A stretch of 6,510 bases of DNA from a candidate division WWE3 bacterium (GTDB lineage Bacteria; Patescibacteriota; WWE3; UBA101185; UBA10185). The stretch lies in NCBI GenBank assembly GCA_020427865.1, contig JAGQNX010000109.1:1-6510 (forward strand). Direction: 5' to 3'. Shown piece after piece: positions 1 to 5,318 of the stretch (position 1 is its first letter; each line of letters opens with the position of its first letter). The notes below the pieces were generated by a model. The model saw nothing but the letters and a program-made list of their open reading frames with translations. It made no database searches and was not told where the DNA came from. Made by a program: the position numbers and the translations under genes.

Positions 1-357
1 ATAAACTTAAAAAACTCTTATAAAGATGATCGTGCTCCTATCATCTCTCGTGTTAATGCGTTGTCTTCCGGACGTTCGGTTTCAGTAGTAGTAGATGCAT
101 ATGACCCCTCAGATAGAGTTGTGCCAAATAGTAATTTTAGAACTTCTGGAATGTTTGAGTATTTTGTAGAGGTATACGATAGTTTAGGTTATATGTCTTC
201 AATGCCAAGGTTATTATCTACATCTGGTAGTGTTACTATCCCAGTTTCTTTGACAAACAATTCTCCTAATCAATCTAGTATTTTTATGTTAAAAGTATAT
301 GCTAAGGATGCTGCCGGAAACATATCAACTCCCAAAGAAATAACAGTAAATCGCTAA
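1..357 (+). CDS. C-terminal part of a surface protein with an Ig-like/fibronectin-like domain (5' partial)
   Basis: The reading frame is open from the first base of the window and ends at a TAA, giving 118 visible residues with no start in view. The segment alternates short hydrophobic beta-strand-like stretches with Ser/Asn/Gly-rich turns. It ends with the pattern VYAKDAAGNISTP, which is typical of bacterial Ig-like and fibronectin-type repeats in cell-surface or secreted proteins. No cysteine, membrane segment, LPXTG-like sorting signal or catalytic motif is visible, so the anchor or enzymatic part, if any, lies upstream. The domain probably packs at the C-terminal end of a larger extracellular protein and serves as a spacer or in adhesion. 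That role is inferred from the fold type only. The TTG at position 61 is an internal codon, not a start. The stop lies 23 bases before the -35 box of the rpsO promoter, and no obvious terminator lies between them. Confidence 0.7.
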   Translation: MNLKNSYKDDRAPIISRVNALSSGRSVSVVVDAYDPSDRVVPNSNFRTSGMFEYFVEVYDSLGYMSSMPRLLSTSGSVTIPVSLTNNSPNQSSIFMLKVYAKDAAGNISTPKEITVNR

Positions 358-380
358 TTTACTAAATTATTTACTTTGCA

Positions 381-409
381 TTGCATATAGTTTTTATATT
401 TGTTATACT
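381..409 (+). promoter_or_regulatory. Promoter of rpsO with extended -10, predicting a leaderless transcript
   Basis: A -35 box TTGCAT (381-386) and a -10 box TATACT (404-409) are separated by exactly 17 bases. TGT directly before the -10 makes it an extended -10. Transcription would normally begin about 7 bases after the -10, near 416, only about four bases before the rpsO ATG at 420. There is no Shine-Dalgarno in that space, so the mRNA should be leaderless or nearly so. Boxes and spacing are seen directly; the start point is inferred. Confidence 0.75.
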
Positions 410-419
410 TGCAACGTTT

Positions 420-689
420 ATGGCGTTACAGAAACCGCAAAAAAGTAAAATAATAAAGTCATACGGTTTAAGTTCTACTGATACTGGCTCTCCCGAAGTA
501 CAAGTAGCCCTTTTAACCGAGAAAATTACTGCTTTATCTGAGCATTTAAAAAATCACAAAAAAGACAATCATTCTCGTCGTGGTCTATTACAAATGGTTG
601 GTAAAAGACGTAGACTTTTAACTTACTTAAAGCGCAGAGACGAAGAACGCTATAACAGTTTAGTAGAAAAGTTAGAACTTTCTAAGTAA
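420..689 (+). CDS. rpsO: Small ribosomal subunit protein uS15
   Basis: This 89-residue protein has the usual length of bacterial S15, which binds 16S rRNA in the central domain early in 30S assembly and contributes to an intersubunit bridge. The family signature is complete at residues 39-69: H42, D49, S52, L56, L66 and Y69 fall at the expected spacings. The N-terminal STDTGSPEVQ stretch (residues 19-28) and the basic helix GKRRRLLTYLKRRD (61-74) are also typical. ATG 420 is chosen because a longer frame would start on a TTG at 381, which is the promoter -35 box, and would add a non-homologous hydrophobic leader. The gene lies upstream of pnp, a classical bacterial pairing, with 162 bases between them. 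It probably initiates translation without a Shine-Dalgarno, since the predicted transcript starts only a few bases before the ATG. Confidence 0.96.
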   Translation: MALQKPQKSKIIKSYGLSSTDTGSPEVQVALLTEKITALSEHLKNHKKDNHSRRGLLQMVGKRRRLLTYLKRRDEERYNSLVEKLELSK

Positions 690-700
690 CGTATTTAATT

Positions 701-773
701 AGGGGACGTAAGGTTAAGGACTGAATTCTTGTGTGCTAGACGCTAGCAGGCAGTAACTCGTTTCTTACCCTTT
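701..773 (+). promoter_or_regulatory. Long imperfect stem-loop in the rpsO-pnp gap (candidate pnp leader element)
   Basis: Nested complementary segments can form one elongated hairpin: 701-705 with 769-773 (including G-U pairs), 708-713 with 763-768, 720-723 with 751-754, and a perfect 6-bp apical stem, TGCTAG (734-739) with CTAGCA (743-748) around an ACG loop. No T-tract follows, so it is not an intrinsic terminator. In E. coli the rpsO-pnp gap carries a long stem cut by RNase III, through which PNPase represses its own synthesis. By position this element could play a similar role, but the sequence alone cannot show that. The rest of the gap (774-851) has no convincing promoter and no Shine-Dalgarno near the pnp start. 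Confidence 0.45.
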
Positions 774-851
774 TAACGTTCTCAAGTAAAAATAGCATAA
801 GACTATGTAAATCCTTTGCCTAGGTTTTGTGCGAGAAAAAAAATAAAATAT

Positions 852-3122
852 ATGATTCCAAAACAAATAATTCGTAAAGAATACGACTTTGCAGGGAAAA
901 AATTGGTTCTTGAAACTGGTGAGCTTGCTGTTCAATGTAACATGGCTCTAAAAGCTAGTTATGGAGATACCGTAATGCTTATAACTGCTGTATCTGGTGG
1001 TTATAATCCAGATATAGATTTTTTTCCTTTAACAGTCAATTATCAAGAAAAACTATTCGCAGCTGGTTCTATAAAGTCTTCTAGATTTCAAAAAAGAGAT
1101 TTTAGAGGCACTGATGAAACTGTAATTATAGGTAGAACTGCTGACCATGCAATTAGACCATTATTTCCAAGAGACTTTTCTGACGAGGTACAAGTTGTTG
1201 GAACTGTACTATCTTTAGATGCCGATTTTGACCCGCAGGTGTTGTTTATGAACGCTGTTTCTGCATGTTTGCACGCATCATCTATTCCTTGGGAAGGCCC
1301 TATGGTAAGTGCTAAAGTTGGTTATGTTGATGGTGAGTACGTTTTAAATCCCGATTATGAGGTTTTGCATCACAAGTCCGAATTAGATTTAATAGTATCT
1401 TTTGTTGGTGCTGACTTTAAGTTTTTAGCCTTAGAAGCTTCTGCAAATGTATTACCAGAAGAAAAAGTATTAGGTGCTATAGAATTTGCCCGTAATAACC
1501 TAAAGGGTTTATACGAATTTATTAATGATTTTGCAAAAGCTATTAATCCTTCGGATGAGCGTTATGAATATGTTTCTACTGCACATCCTCCCGAACTTGT
1601 GTCAAAAGTAGACTCTATTGCTAAAGCTAAGGTAACTGAACTTATGCATCAGGGATTAGATAAAGATTTACTCTCTGCACAACTTAAAGAAGTCTGGGCG
1701 GATTTGTATGGACAATTATCTTCAGAATATTCTAAATCCGAAATTTACAGTGTGTTTGATGATATTAAAAAGCATGCTTTACAAGAGTTGATCTTGGACA
1801 AAGGAATTAGACCTGATGGACGTGCTATTACTGAAGTTAGACCTATTACCTGTAAAGTAGATTATTTACCGAAAACACATGGTAGTGCTTTGTTTACACG
1901 TGGTGTTACTCAAATGTTAAGTGTAGCTACACTTGGTGGTCCTTCTGACGAACTTATAATGCAAGATTTATATGGTGAGCGTACTCAAAGATATATGCAT
2001 CACTATAACTTTCCTCCATATTCTTCTGGTGAAACAGGTAGAGTTGGTGGATACCCTAAAAATCGTGAAATTGGTCATGGAATGATTGGTGAAAAAGCTT
2101 TAATTCCTGTATTACCTGATAAAGCTGACTTTCCTTACACTATAATTGTAAATTCGGAGACTATGAGTTCTAGTGGTTCTACTTCTATGGCAGCTACATG
2201 TGGTTCTTCTCTTGCTTTAATGGATGCTGGTGTGCCTATTAAGGCTATGGTTGCTGGTGTTGGCGTTGGTTTAATTGTTAACGACGATATGAGCAAACAG
2301 CTAATTATGACTGATTTAGCATATATGGAAGATGCCTATGGATTTTTGGATTTTAAAATGACAGGTACACGTGAAGGTGTGACTGCTATTCAATCCGACA
2401 TGAAGGCATTTGGTATTCCTATGGACTTACTACCTAAAATATTTGAACAATCTAAAGCAGGTCGTATGCATGTGCTAGATAAAATGGAAGAAGCAATTAA
2501 AACTCCTCGTTCTAGTGTAAATAAAAATGCACCTAAGATTGCTACCACAAAAATTAGCCCAGAGGATATAGGTACTGTAATAGGTTCTGGTGGTAAGAAT
2601 ATTAAAATGATTCAAGAAAAAACTGGAGCTGAGTTATCCATAGAGGAAGATGGAAGTGTGATTGCAACTTCGGTAGACCTAGAAAAAGCACAAGCTGCTA
2701 TCGAATACGTAGATAATATGTTTAAAGAAATAAACGTAGGTGAGGTATACACAGGTACTGTTGTAGAAATATTAGACTTTGGAGCATTGGTAGAAATACT
2801 CCCCGGAAAAGTTGGTTTAGCTCACGTTAGCGAGCTTTCTTATGAATATGTTAAAGATGTTCATAGTGTTGTAAGTGTTGGAGACACTCTAGAAGTGAAA
2901 GTAATCGGAGTTGATCCTAGAGCAGGTAAGATTTCGTTATCTCCAAAGGCATTGCAAACACCTCCAGAAGGCTATGAAGCTCCTGAACGTAGCGATCGTG
3001 GTGGTCGTGGCAGCAGAGATGGTGGACGCCGTGACGGGGGTAGAAGAGATGATCGTGGTTCTCGTGGTGGTTCTAGGGATGACGGTAGTCGTAGAAGATT
3101 TGGTGGTAGAGATCGTCGCTAA
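852..3122 (+). CDS. pnp: Polyribonucleotide nucleotidyltransferase (PNPase)
   Basis: PNPase degrades RNA from the 3' end using phosphate and releases nucleoside diphosphates; it acts as a cytoplasmic trimer. The 756-residue product has the full domain order: RNase PH-like core 1 (about 5-140, with IRPLFP at 101-106), an all-helical linker (about 240-315), catalytic RNase PH-like core 2 (about 318-550), a KH domain (about 559-622, GSGGKNIK at 578-585) and an S1 domain (about 627-698). By comparison with E. coli, the active-site residues D494, D500 and K502 are present, as is the HYNFPPYSSGETG loop. In the motif usually read GSALFTRGETQ, the Glu is Val (V352). The C-terminus (about 713-756) is a tail rich in Arg, Gly and Asp that probably adds RNA or protein contacts, making it longer than the 711-residue E. 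coli enzyme. ATG 852 is chosen because conserved sequence begins there, whereas an in-frame TTG at 816 adds an unlike basic stretch. No clear Shine-Dalgarno precedes it. Confidence 0.97.
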   Translation: MIPKQIIRKEYDFAGKKLVLETGELAVQCNMALKASYGDTVMLITAVSGGYNPDIDFFPLTVNYQEKLFAAGSIKSSRFQKRDFRGTDETVIIGRTADHAIRPLFPRDFSDEVQVVGTVLSLDADFDPQVLFMNAVSACLHASSIPWEGPMVSAKVGYVDGEYVLNPDYEVLHHKSELDLIVSFVGADFKFLALEASANVLPEEKVLGAIEFARNNLKGLYEFINDFAKAINPSDERYEYVSTAHPPELVSKVDSIAKAKVTELMHQGLDKDLLSAQLKEVWADLYGQLSSEYSKSEIYSVFDDIKKHALQELILDKGIRPDGRAITEVRPITCKVDYLPKTHGSALFTRGVTQMLSVATLGGPSDELIMQDLYGERTQRYMHHYNFPPYSSGETGRVGGYPKNREIGHGMIGEKALIPVLPDKADFPYTIIVNSETMSSSGSTSMAATCGSSLALMDAGVPIKAMVAGVGVGLIVNDDMSKQLIMTDLAYMEDAYGFLDFKMTGTREGVTAIQSDMKAFGIPMDLLPKIFEQSKAGRMHVLDKMEEAIKTPRSSVNKNAPKIATTKISPEDIGTVIGSGGKNIKMIQEKTGAELSIEEDGSVIATSVDLEKAQAAIEYVDNMFKEINVGEVYTGTVVEILDFGALVEILPGKVGLAHVSELSYEYVKDVHSVVSVGDTLEVKVIGVDPRAGKISLSPKALQTPPEGYEAPERSDRGGRGSRDGGRRDGGRRDDRGSRGGSRDDGSRRRFGGRDRR

Positions 3123-3150
3123 CCTAACGTAATTTAAATTTGCGTAACTA

Positions 3151-3178
3151 AAAAAGGCTTCCTACGGGGAGCCTTTTT
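3151..3178. terminator. Bidirectional intrinsic terminator with UACG tetraloop
   Basis: GGCTTCC (3156-3162) pairs with GGGGAGCC (3167-3173, one G-U) around the loop TACG. The closing C-G pair gives the very stable cUACGg type. Flanking A (3151-3155) and T (3174-3178) runs extend the stem and supply a U-tract on each strand. It lies 28 bases after the pnp stop, and its base overlaps the stop codon of the convergent minus-strand gene, so it should end both transcripts. Confidence 0.92.
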
Positions 3179-3923
3179 AGTAAGTTTTATAGTTTGTAAA
3201 CTCGACATCCATAAAATCTGTTTGAATTCCATTTTTGCCTTTACTTACAATTGCCATATCTGTAGGATCGAAGACTTCTAACATTGTAAACCAATCTCGT
3301 TTAGGCGTATCGCGGTAGTATAGTTTAAGCATTACGCCGTCTTTGGTTTCAATTGTTTCAAACTTTAATAGGTCTTCTTCTGAGGTGTTTATTAAATATG
3401 GCGTTTGTGTGCGGTCGTAGTCTCCTAAAAAGTAAGTTTTTGCTGCTAGTATTTGTGTTTCTCCATTAAGAGTTCGGCTAATTATAAAATTTCCGTCTAC
3501 TCTAAGTCCGGCTTTATAGTATGTTTGTTCGTTTTTATATTTAGAAAGTAAAAAGATTCCGTTTGTGTTGTTTCTGTTTGGAGAATCAGACAAGTTTAGC
3601 TTTTTTATTTTATATGTGATTTTTTGTGTGGAGTTTATGTAGGAGCGTTTTGTTGTAATTTTAAATAGGTTTTGGGGGTGTTTTCCGTTATCGGAGTCTA
3701 TAGGGGCTTTGTTTTGATAGAGTTTATATACGGGGTTTTGTGTGTTTAGCTCCCCTATATTTGTAGATAACACGCTTTTTTTAATATTTAGGATTCCTCC
3801 TGACACTATATTCCATCTATAATTTAGGTTAGGTTTATCTTCTATTAGTGTTTGATTTTGTTGTGTAATTACGACAATTGTAACTATAAACACACTCACA
3901 ATTCCAATTGTATATTTGTGCAT
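3177..3923 (-). CDS. Membrane-anchored extracellular protein, probable lectin/glucanase-like beta-sandwich
   Basis: This 248-residue protein starts with a short basic end and one hydrophobic segment (about residues 5-20). It has no Ala-x-Ala or lipobox cleavage motif, so a signal anchor with the remainder outside the cell is likely. The body is polar, Asn/Lys/Tyr-rich and strand-like. Residues 80-100 (KHPQNLFKITTKRSYINSTQ), 111-124 (LSDSPNRNN... NGI) and 136-148 (YKAGLRVDGNFII), and the ending GIQTDFMDVEFTNY (232-245), resemble secreted CPR proteins I recall with a concanavalin A-like or DUF1080-like fold. This is recollection, not a search result. A carbohydrate-binding role is possible, but no catalytic acid pair can be assigned. 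ATG 3923 is used because the hydrophobic segment follows at once and an extended -10 lies just upstream. The gene converges with pnp and diverges from the cysteine-rich microprotein gene. Confidence 0.8.
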   Translation of the reverse strand: MHKYTIGIVSVFIVTIVVITQQNQTLIEDKPNLNYRWNIVSGGILNIKKSVLSTNIGELNTQNPVYKLYQNKAPIDSDNGKHPQNLFKITTKRSYINSTQKITYKIKKLNLSDSPNRNNTNGIFLLSKYKNEQTYYKAGLRVDGNFIISRTLNGETQILAAKTYFLGDYDRTQTPYLINTSEEDLLKFETIETKDGVMLKLYYRDTPKRDWFTMLEVFDPTDMAIVSKGKNGIQTDFMDVEFTNYKTY

Positions 3924-3930
3924 TCCTAAA

Positions 3931-3939
3931 ATTGTATCA
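3931..3939 (-). promoter_or_regulatory. Extended -10 of the minus-strand surface-protein gene
   Basis: On the minus strand the sequence reads TGATACAAT, an extended -10, followed by 7 bases and then the ATG at 3923. Transcription should start at or next to the A of the ATG, giving a leaderless mRNA. The -35 region (around 3954-3959, TAAACG on the minus strand) is weak and overlaps the -35 box of the divergent promoter. Confidence 0.6.
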
Positions 3940-3947
3940 TTTTACAT

Positions 3948-3977
3948 TTTACACGTTTAGTTCTGTAGTCGTATACT
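3948..3977 (+). promoter_or_regulatory. Promoter of the cysteine-rich microprotein gene
   Basis: TTTACA (3948-3953) and TATACT (3972-3977), each one mismatch from consensus, are separated by 18 bases. A second TTTACA lies at 3941-3946. Transcription from about 3984 would leave a leader of roughly 24 bases that carries the Shine-Dalgarno. The -35 shares its position with the -35 region of the divergent minus-strand promoter. Confidence 0.65.
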
Positions 3978-3992
3978 TTATTCTAAGAGTAG

Positions 3993-4002
3993 AAAGGAGG
4001 TG
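3993..4002 (+). promoter_or_regulatory. Perfect Shine-Dalgarno for the microprotein
   Basis: AAAGGAGGTG is fully complementary to the usual 3' end of bacterial 16S rRNA. Seven bases separate GGAGG from the ATG at 4008, which is optimal. It is by far the best ribosome binding site in the window and fixes the start of the 35-codon gene. Confidence 0.9.
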
Positions 4003-4007
4003 TGATT

Positions 4008-4115
4008 ATGCGTAAATTGTTATCTAAATTAGCAAGTCTGCTACCTGCTCATAGCGAAGGACGTTGTAGAGCTTGTCGCCGTGGAGATCACTGTGGTCAG
4101 TGTTCCTGTTGCTAG
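4008..4115 (+). CDS. 35-residue cysteine-rich microprotein of unknown function
   Basis: ATG to TAG encodes 35 residues. The N-terminal part, MRKLLSKLASLLPAHSEG, could form a short basic amphipathic helix. The C-terminal half has six cysteines: C20-x2-C23, C29-x2-C32 and C34-C35, interspersed with Arg, Gly, Asp and His28. Two CxxC pairs suggest a small metal site (zinc or iron) or a disulfide-linked knot; neither can be decided from sequence. The helix is too short and too charged to be a convincing signal peptide. A promoter, a perfect Shine-Dalgarno and a following hairpin make it a self-contained, probably strongly expressed unit. The terminal Cys codons lie 10 bases before the hairpin, so a leader-peptide role is an alternative. 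I do not recognise the family. Being so short, it would be missed by usual length cut-offs. Confidence 0.72.
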   Translation: MRKLLSKLASLLPAHSEGRCRACRRGDHCGQCSCC

Positions 4116-4124
4116 GATTCAAAC

Positions 4125-4148
4125 ATACCCCTTCGTTTGAAGGGGTAT
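4125..4148 (+). terminator. Hairpin terminator after the microprotein gene
   Basis: ATACCCCTTC (4125-4134) pairs perfectly with GAAGGGGTAT (4139-4148) around a GTTT loop, giving a 10-bp stem. The following sequence is T-rich but interrupted (TGTATTCATATTTG), so termination may be partial. A competing pairing exists: TTCAAAC (4118-4124) is complementary to GTTTGAA (4135-4141), which would break the main stem. Confidence 0.75.
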
Positions 4149-4162
4149 TGTATTCATATTTG

Positions 4163-4171
4163 TGTTAAAAT
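4163..4171 (+). promoter_or_regulatory. Extended -10 of the Lon-like ATPase gene
   Basis: TGTTAAAAT reads as TGT plus a -10 of TAAAAT, and its end is 10 bases before the ATG at 4182. The distance is identical to that at rpsO. No Shine-Dalgarno is present, so a leaderless or near-leaderless message is predicted. The -35 position falls inside the preceding terminator stem and is weak (GGGTAT-like), so dependence on the extended -10 is likely. Confidence 0.5.
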
Positions 4172-4181
4172 TTATTCAAAT

Positions 4182-5297
4182 ATGAATCCTGAGACTACTC
4201 AAAGTAATCCATCTTCTACAATTTCTGATGCTAAAAGCTCTACAGAAGAGTTTTTATTTAAAGAACTTAAACATTTATCCGACCGTGTAGATGGTACAGA
4301 AAACATTCCACTAGATTTAAAAGATCGTGCACATGATATGTTAAATCGTTTAAATCGTATGGCTGAAACAGGCGGTTATGCTTCTTCGTTTGATACTCTT
4401 TCTAGATATGTAGAAATTATTACTTCTATTCCTTGGGGTAAATACTCTACAGACAAGCTAGATCTTGGATTAGCCCGCACAGCATTAGACAAAAACCACT
4501 ATGGAATGGAAGGCGTTAAAGAACGTATTTTAGAGTATTTAGCTACTATGATTTTGTTAACTCAGCGTGGTGAAGAAGCTGTAGCTAAAGCTCCTGTGCT
4601 TTTATTTGTAGGGTTACAAGGTGTTGGTAAAACCACTTTAGCAATTTCTATTGCCGAAGCACTAGACCGTAAATTTGTGCGTATAGCAATGGGTGCCATT
4701 GGCTCTGTTTTAGAACTTAGAGGTCGAAGTAAAGCCTACCCCGAAGCCTTACCCGGACAAATTATTAATGCTCTAATTAGATCACAGGTAATGAATCCTG
4801 TAATTTTACTAGACGAAATCGAAAAAGCATCGGGACAAGAAGGTTTGTTAAGTGATGTTATGGCAACATTATTAGAGATTTTGGACCCTAATCAAAACCC
4901 CGAATTTAGAGATCACTATTTAGACTATCCTGTAGATTTGTCTAAAGTTTTATTTATATGTTCGGCCAACAATACAGGTACTATTTCCACCGCATTAATG
5001 GACAGAATGGAAGTTATTAAAATGCCTTCGTACACCGATAACGAAAAAGTTGTAATAGCCCAACAATATTTAATGCCAAAAATATTAGCTAAATCTGGTC
5101 TACGCGAAGGTGAGCTTGTTATTGATCCTAACCTTTGGCCCCAAGTAGTACGCCCTTTTGGTTATGACACGGGTATTCGTAGTTTGGGACGTACCTTAGA
5201 GGCTATTGCACGTAAGGTAGCCCGCGAAATTGTAGAAGGTCGTGCACAAGCAATTTATATTAACGAGCAAAATTTAAAGTATTATTTGCCACAATAA
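4182..5297 (+). CDS. Lon-like AAA+ ATPase lacking the protease domain
   Basis: The 371-residue protein matches the ATPase part of Lon. It starts with a low-complexity N-terminus (1-22) and a helical region leading into SIPWGKY (82-88), followed by HYGMEGVKERILEYL (106-120), both Lon-like. Motifs are Walker A GLQGVGKTT (144-152), Walker B VILLDEIEK (207-215), sensor 1 FICSANN (258-264), the arginine finger in LMDRMEVI (272-279) and sensor 2 GIRSLGR (331-337, R333). The Lon substrate-binding N-domain is absent, and the chain stops right after the helical lid, so the Ser-Lys protease domain is missing. The pore segment corresponding to Lon's TYIGxMPG reads AYPEALPG (185-192): the Tyr is kept but the next residue is Pro. 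It probably forms a ring-shaped unfoldase or remodeller; targets are unknown. The next gene begins 21 bases later with its own Shine-Dalgarno, so this is not an obvious frameshift. ATG 4182 is preferred because an upstream TTG lies in the terminator loop. Confidence 0.88.
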   Translation: MNPETTQSNPSSTISDAKSSTEEFLFKELKHLSDRVDGTENIPLDLKDRAHDMLNRLNRMAETGGYASSFDTLSRYVEIITSIPWGKYSTDKLDLGLARTALDKNHYGMEGVKERILEYLATMILLTQRGEEAVAKAPVLLFVGLQGVGKTTLAISIAEALDRKFVRIAMGAIGSVLELRGRSKAYPEALPGQIINALIRSQVMNPVILLDEIEKASGQEGLLSDVMATLLEILDPNQNPEFRDHYLDYPVDLSKVLFICSANNTGTISTALMDRMEVIKMPSYTDNEKVVIAQQYLMPKILAKSGLREGELVIDPNLWPQVVRPFGYDTGIRSLGRTLEAIARKVAREIVEGRAQAIYINEQNLKYYLPQ

Positions 5298-5301
5298 ATT
5301 A

Positions 5302-5307
5302 AAAGGA
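5302..5307 (+). promoter_or_regulatory. Ribosome binding site of the Nudix gene
   Basis: AAAGGA lies 11 bases before the ATG at 5319, a little further than usual. It lies in the short gap after the ATPase gene. It supports translation of the Nudix frame as the second gene of an operon, in contrast to the Shine-Dalgarno-free first gene. Confidence 0.55.
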
Positions 5308-5318
5308 TTATTTACACT

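Noticed and set aside
381..419. Upstream TTG start extending rpsO by 13 residues
   Set aside because: The TTG is part of the -35 box of the promoter, and the added residues are absent from S15 proteins; ATG 420 gives the family's normal 89 residues.
816..851. Upstream TTG start extending pnp by 12 residues
   Set aside because: The extension is unlike PNPase N-termini, and conserved sequence begins right after ATG 852.
690..851. A tRNA or other known structured RNA gene in the rpsO-pnp gap
   Set aside because: No T-loop GTTCRA motif, CCA end, acceptor stem or other recognisable RNA family landmark is present; only a generic long hairpin can be supported.
2911..3132. A 73-codon frame overlapping the 3' end of pnp in another register
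   Set aside because: It is a shadow of the repetitive Arg/Gly/Asp-coding tail of pnp: the translation is a Val/Met-rich artefact with no start signal.
4137..4181. Upstream TTG start extending the Lon-like ATPase by 15 residues
   Set aside because: It begins inside the loop of the preceding terminator hairpin and reads through the promoter; ATG 4182 fits the extended -10 spacing seen at rpsO.
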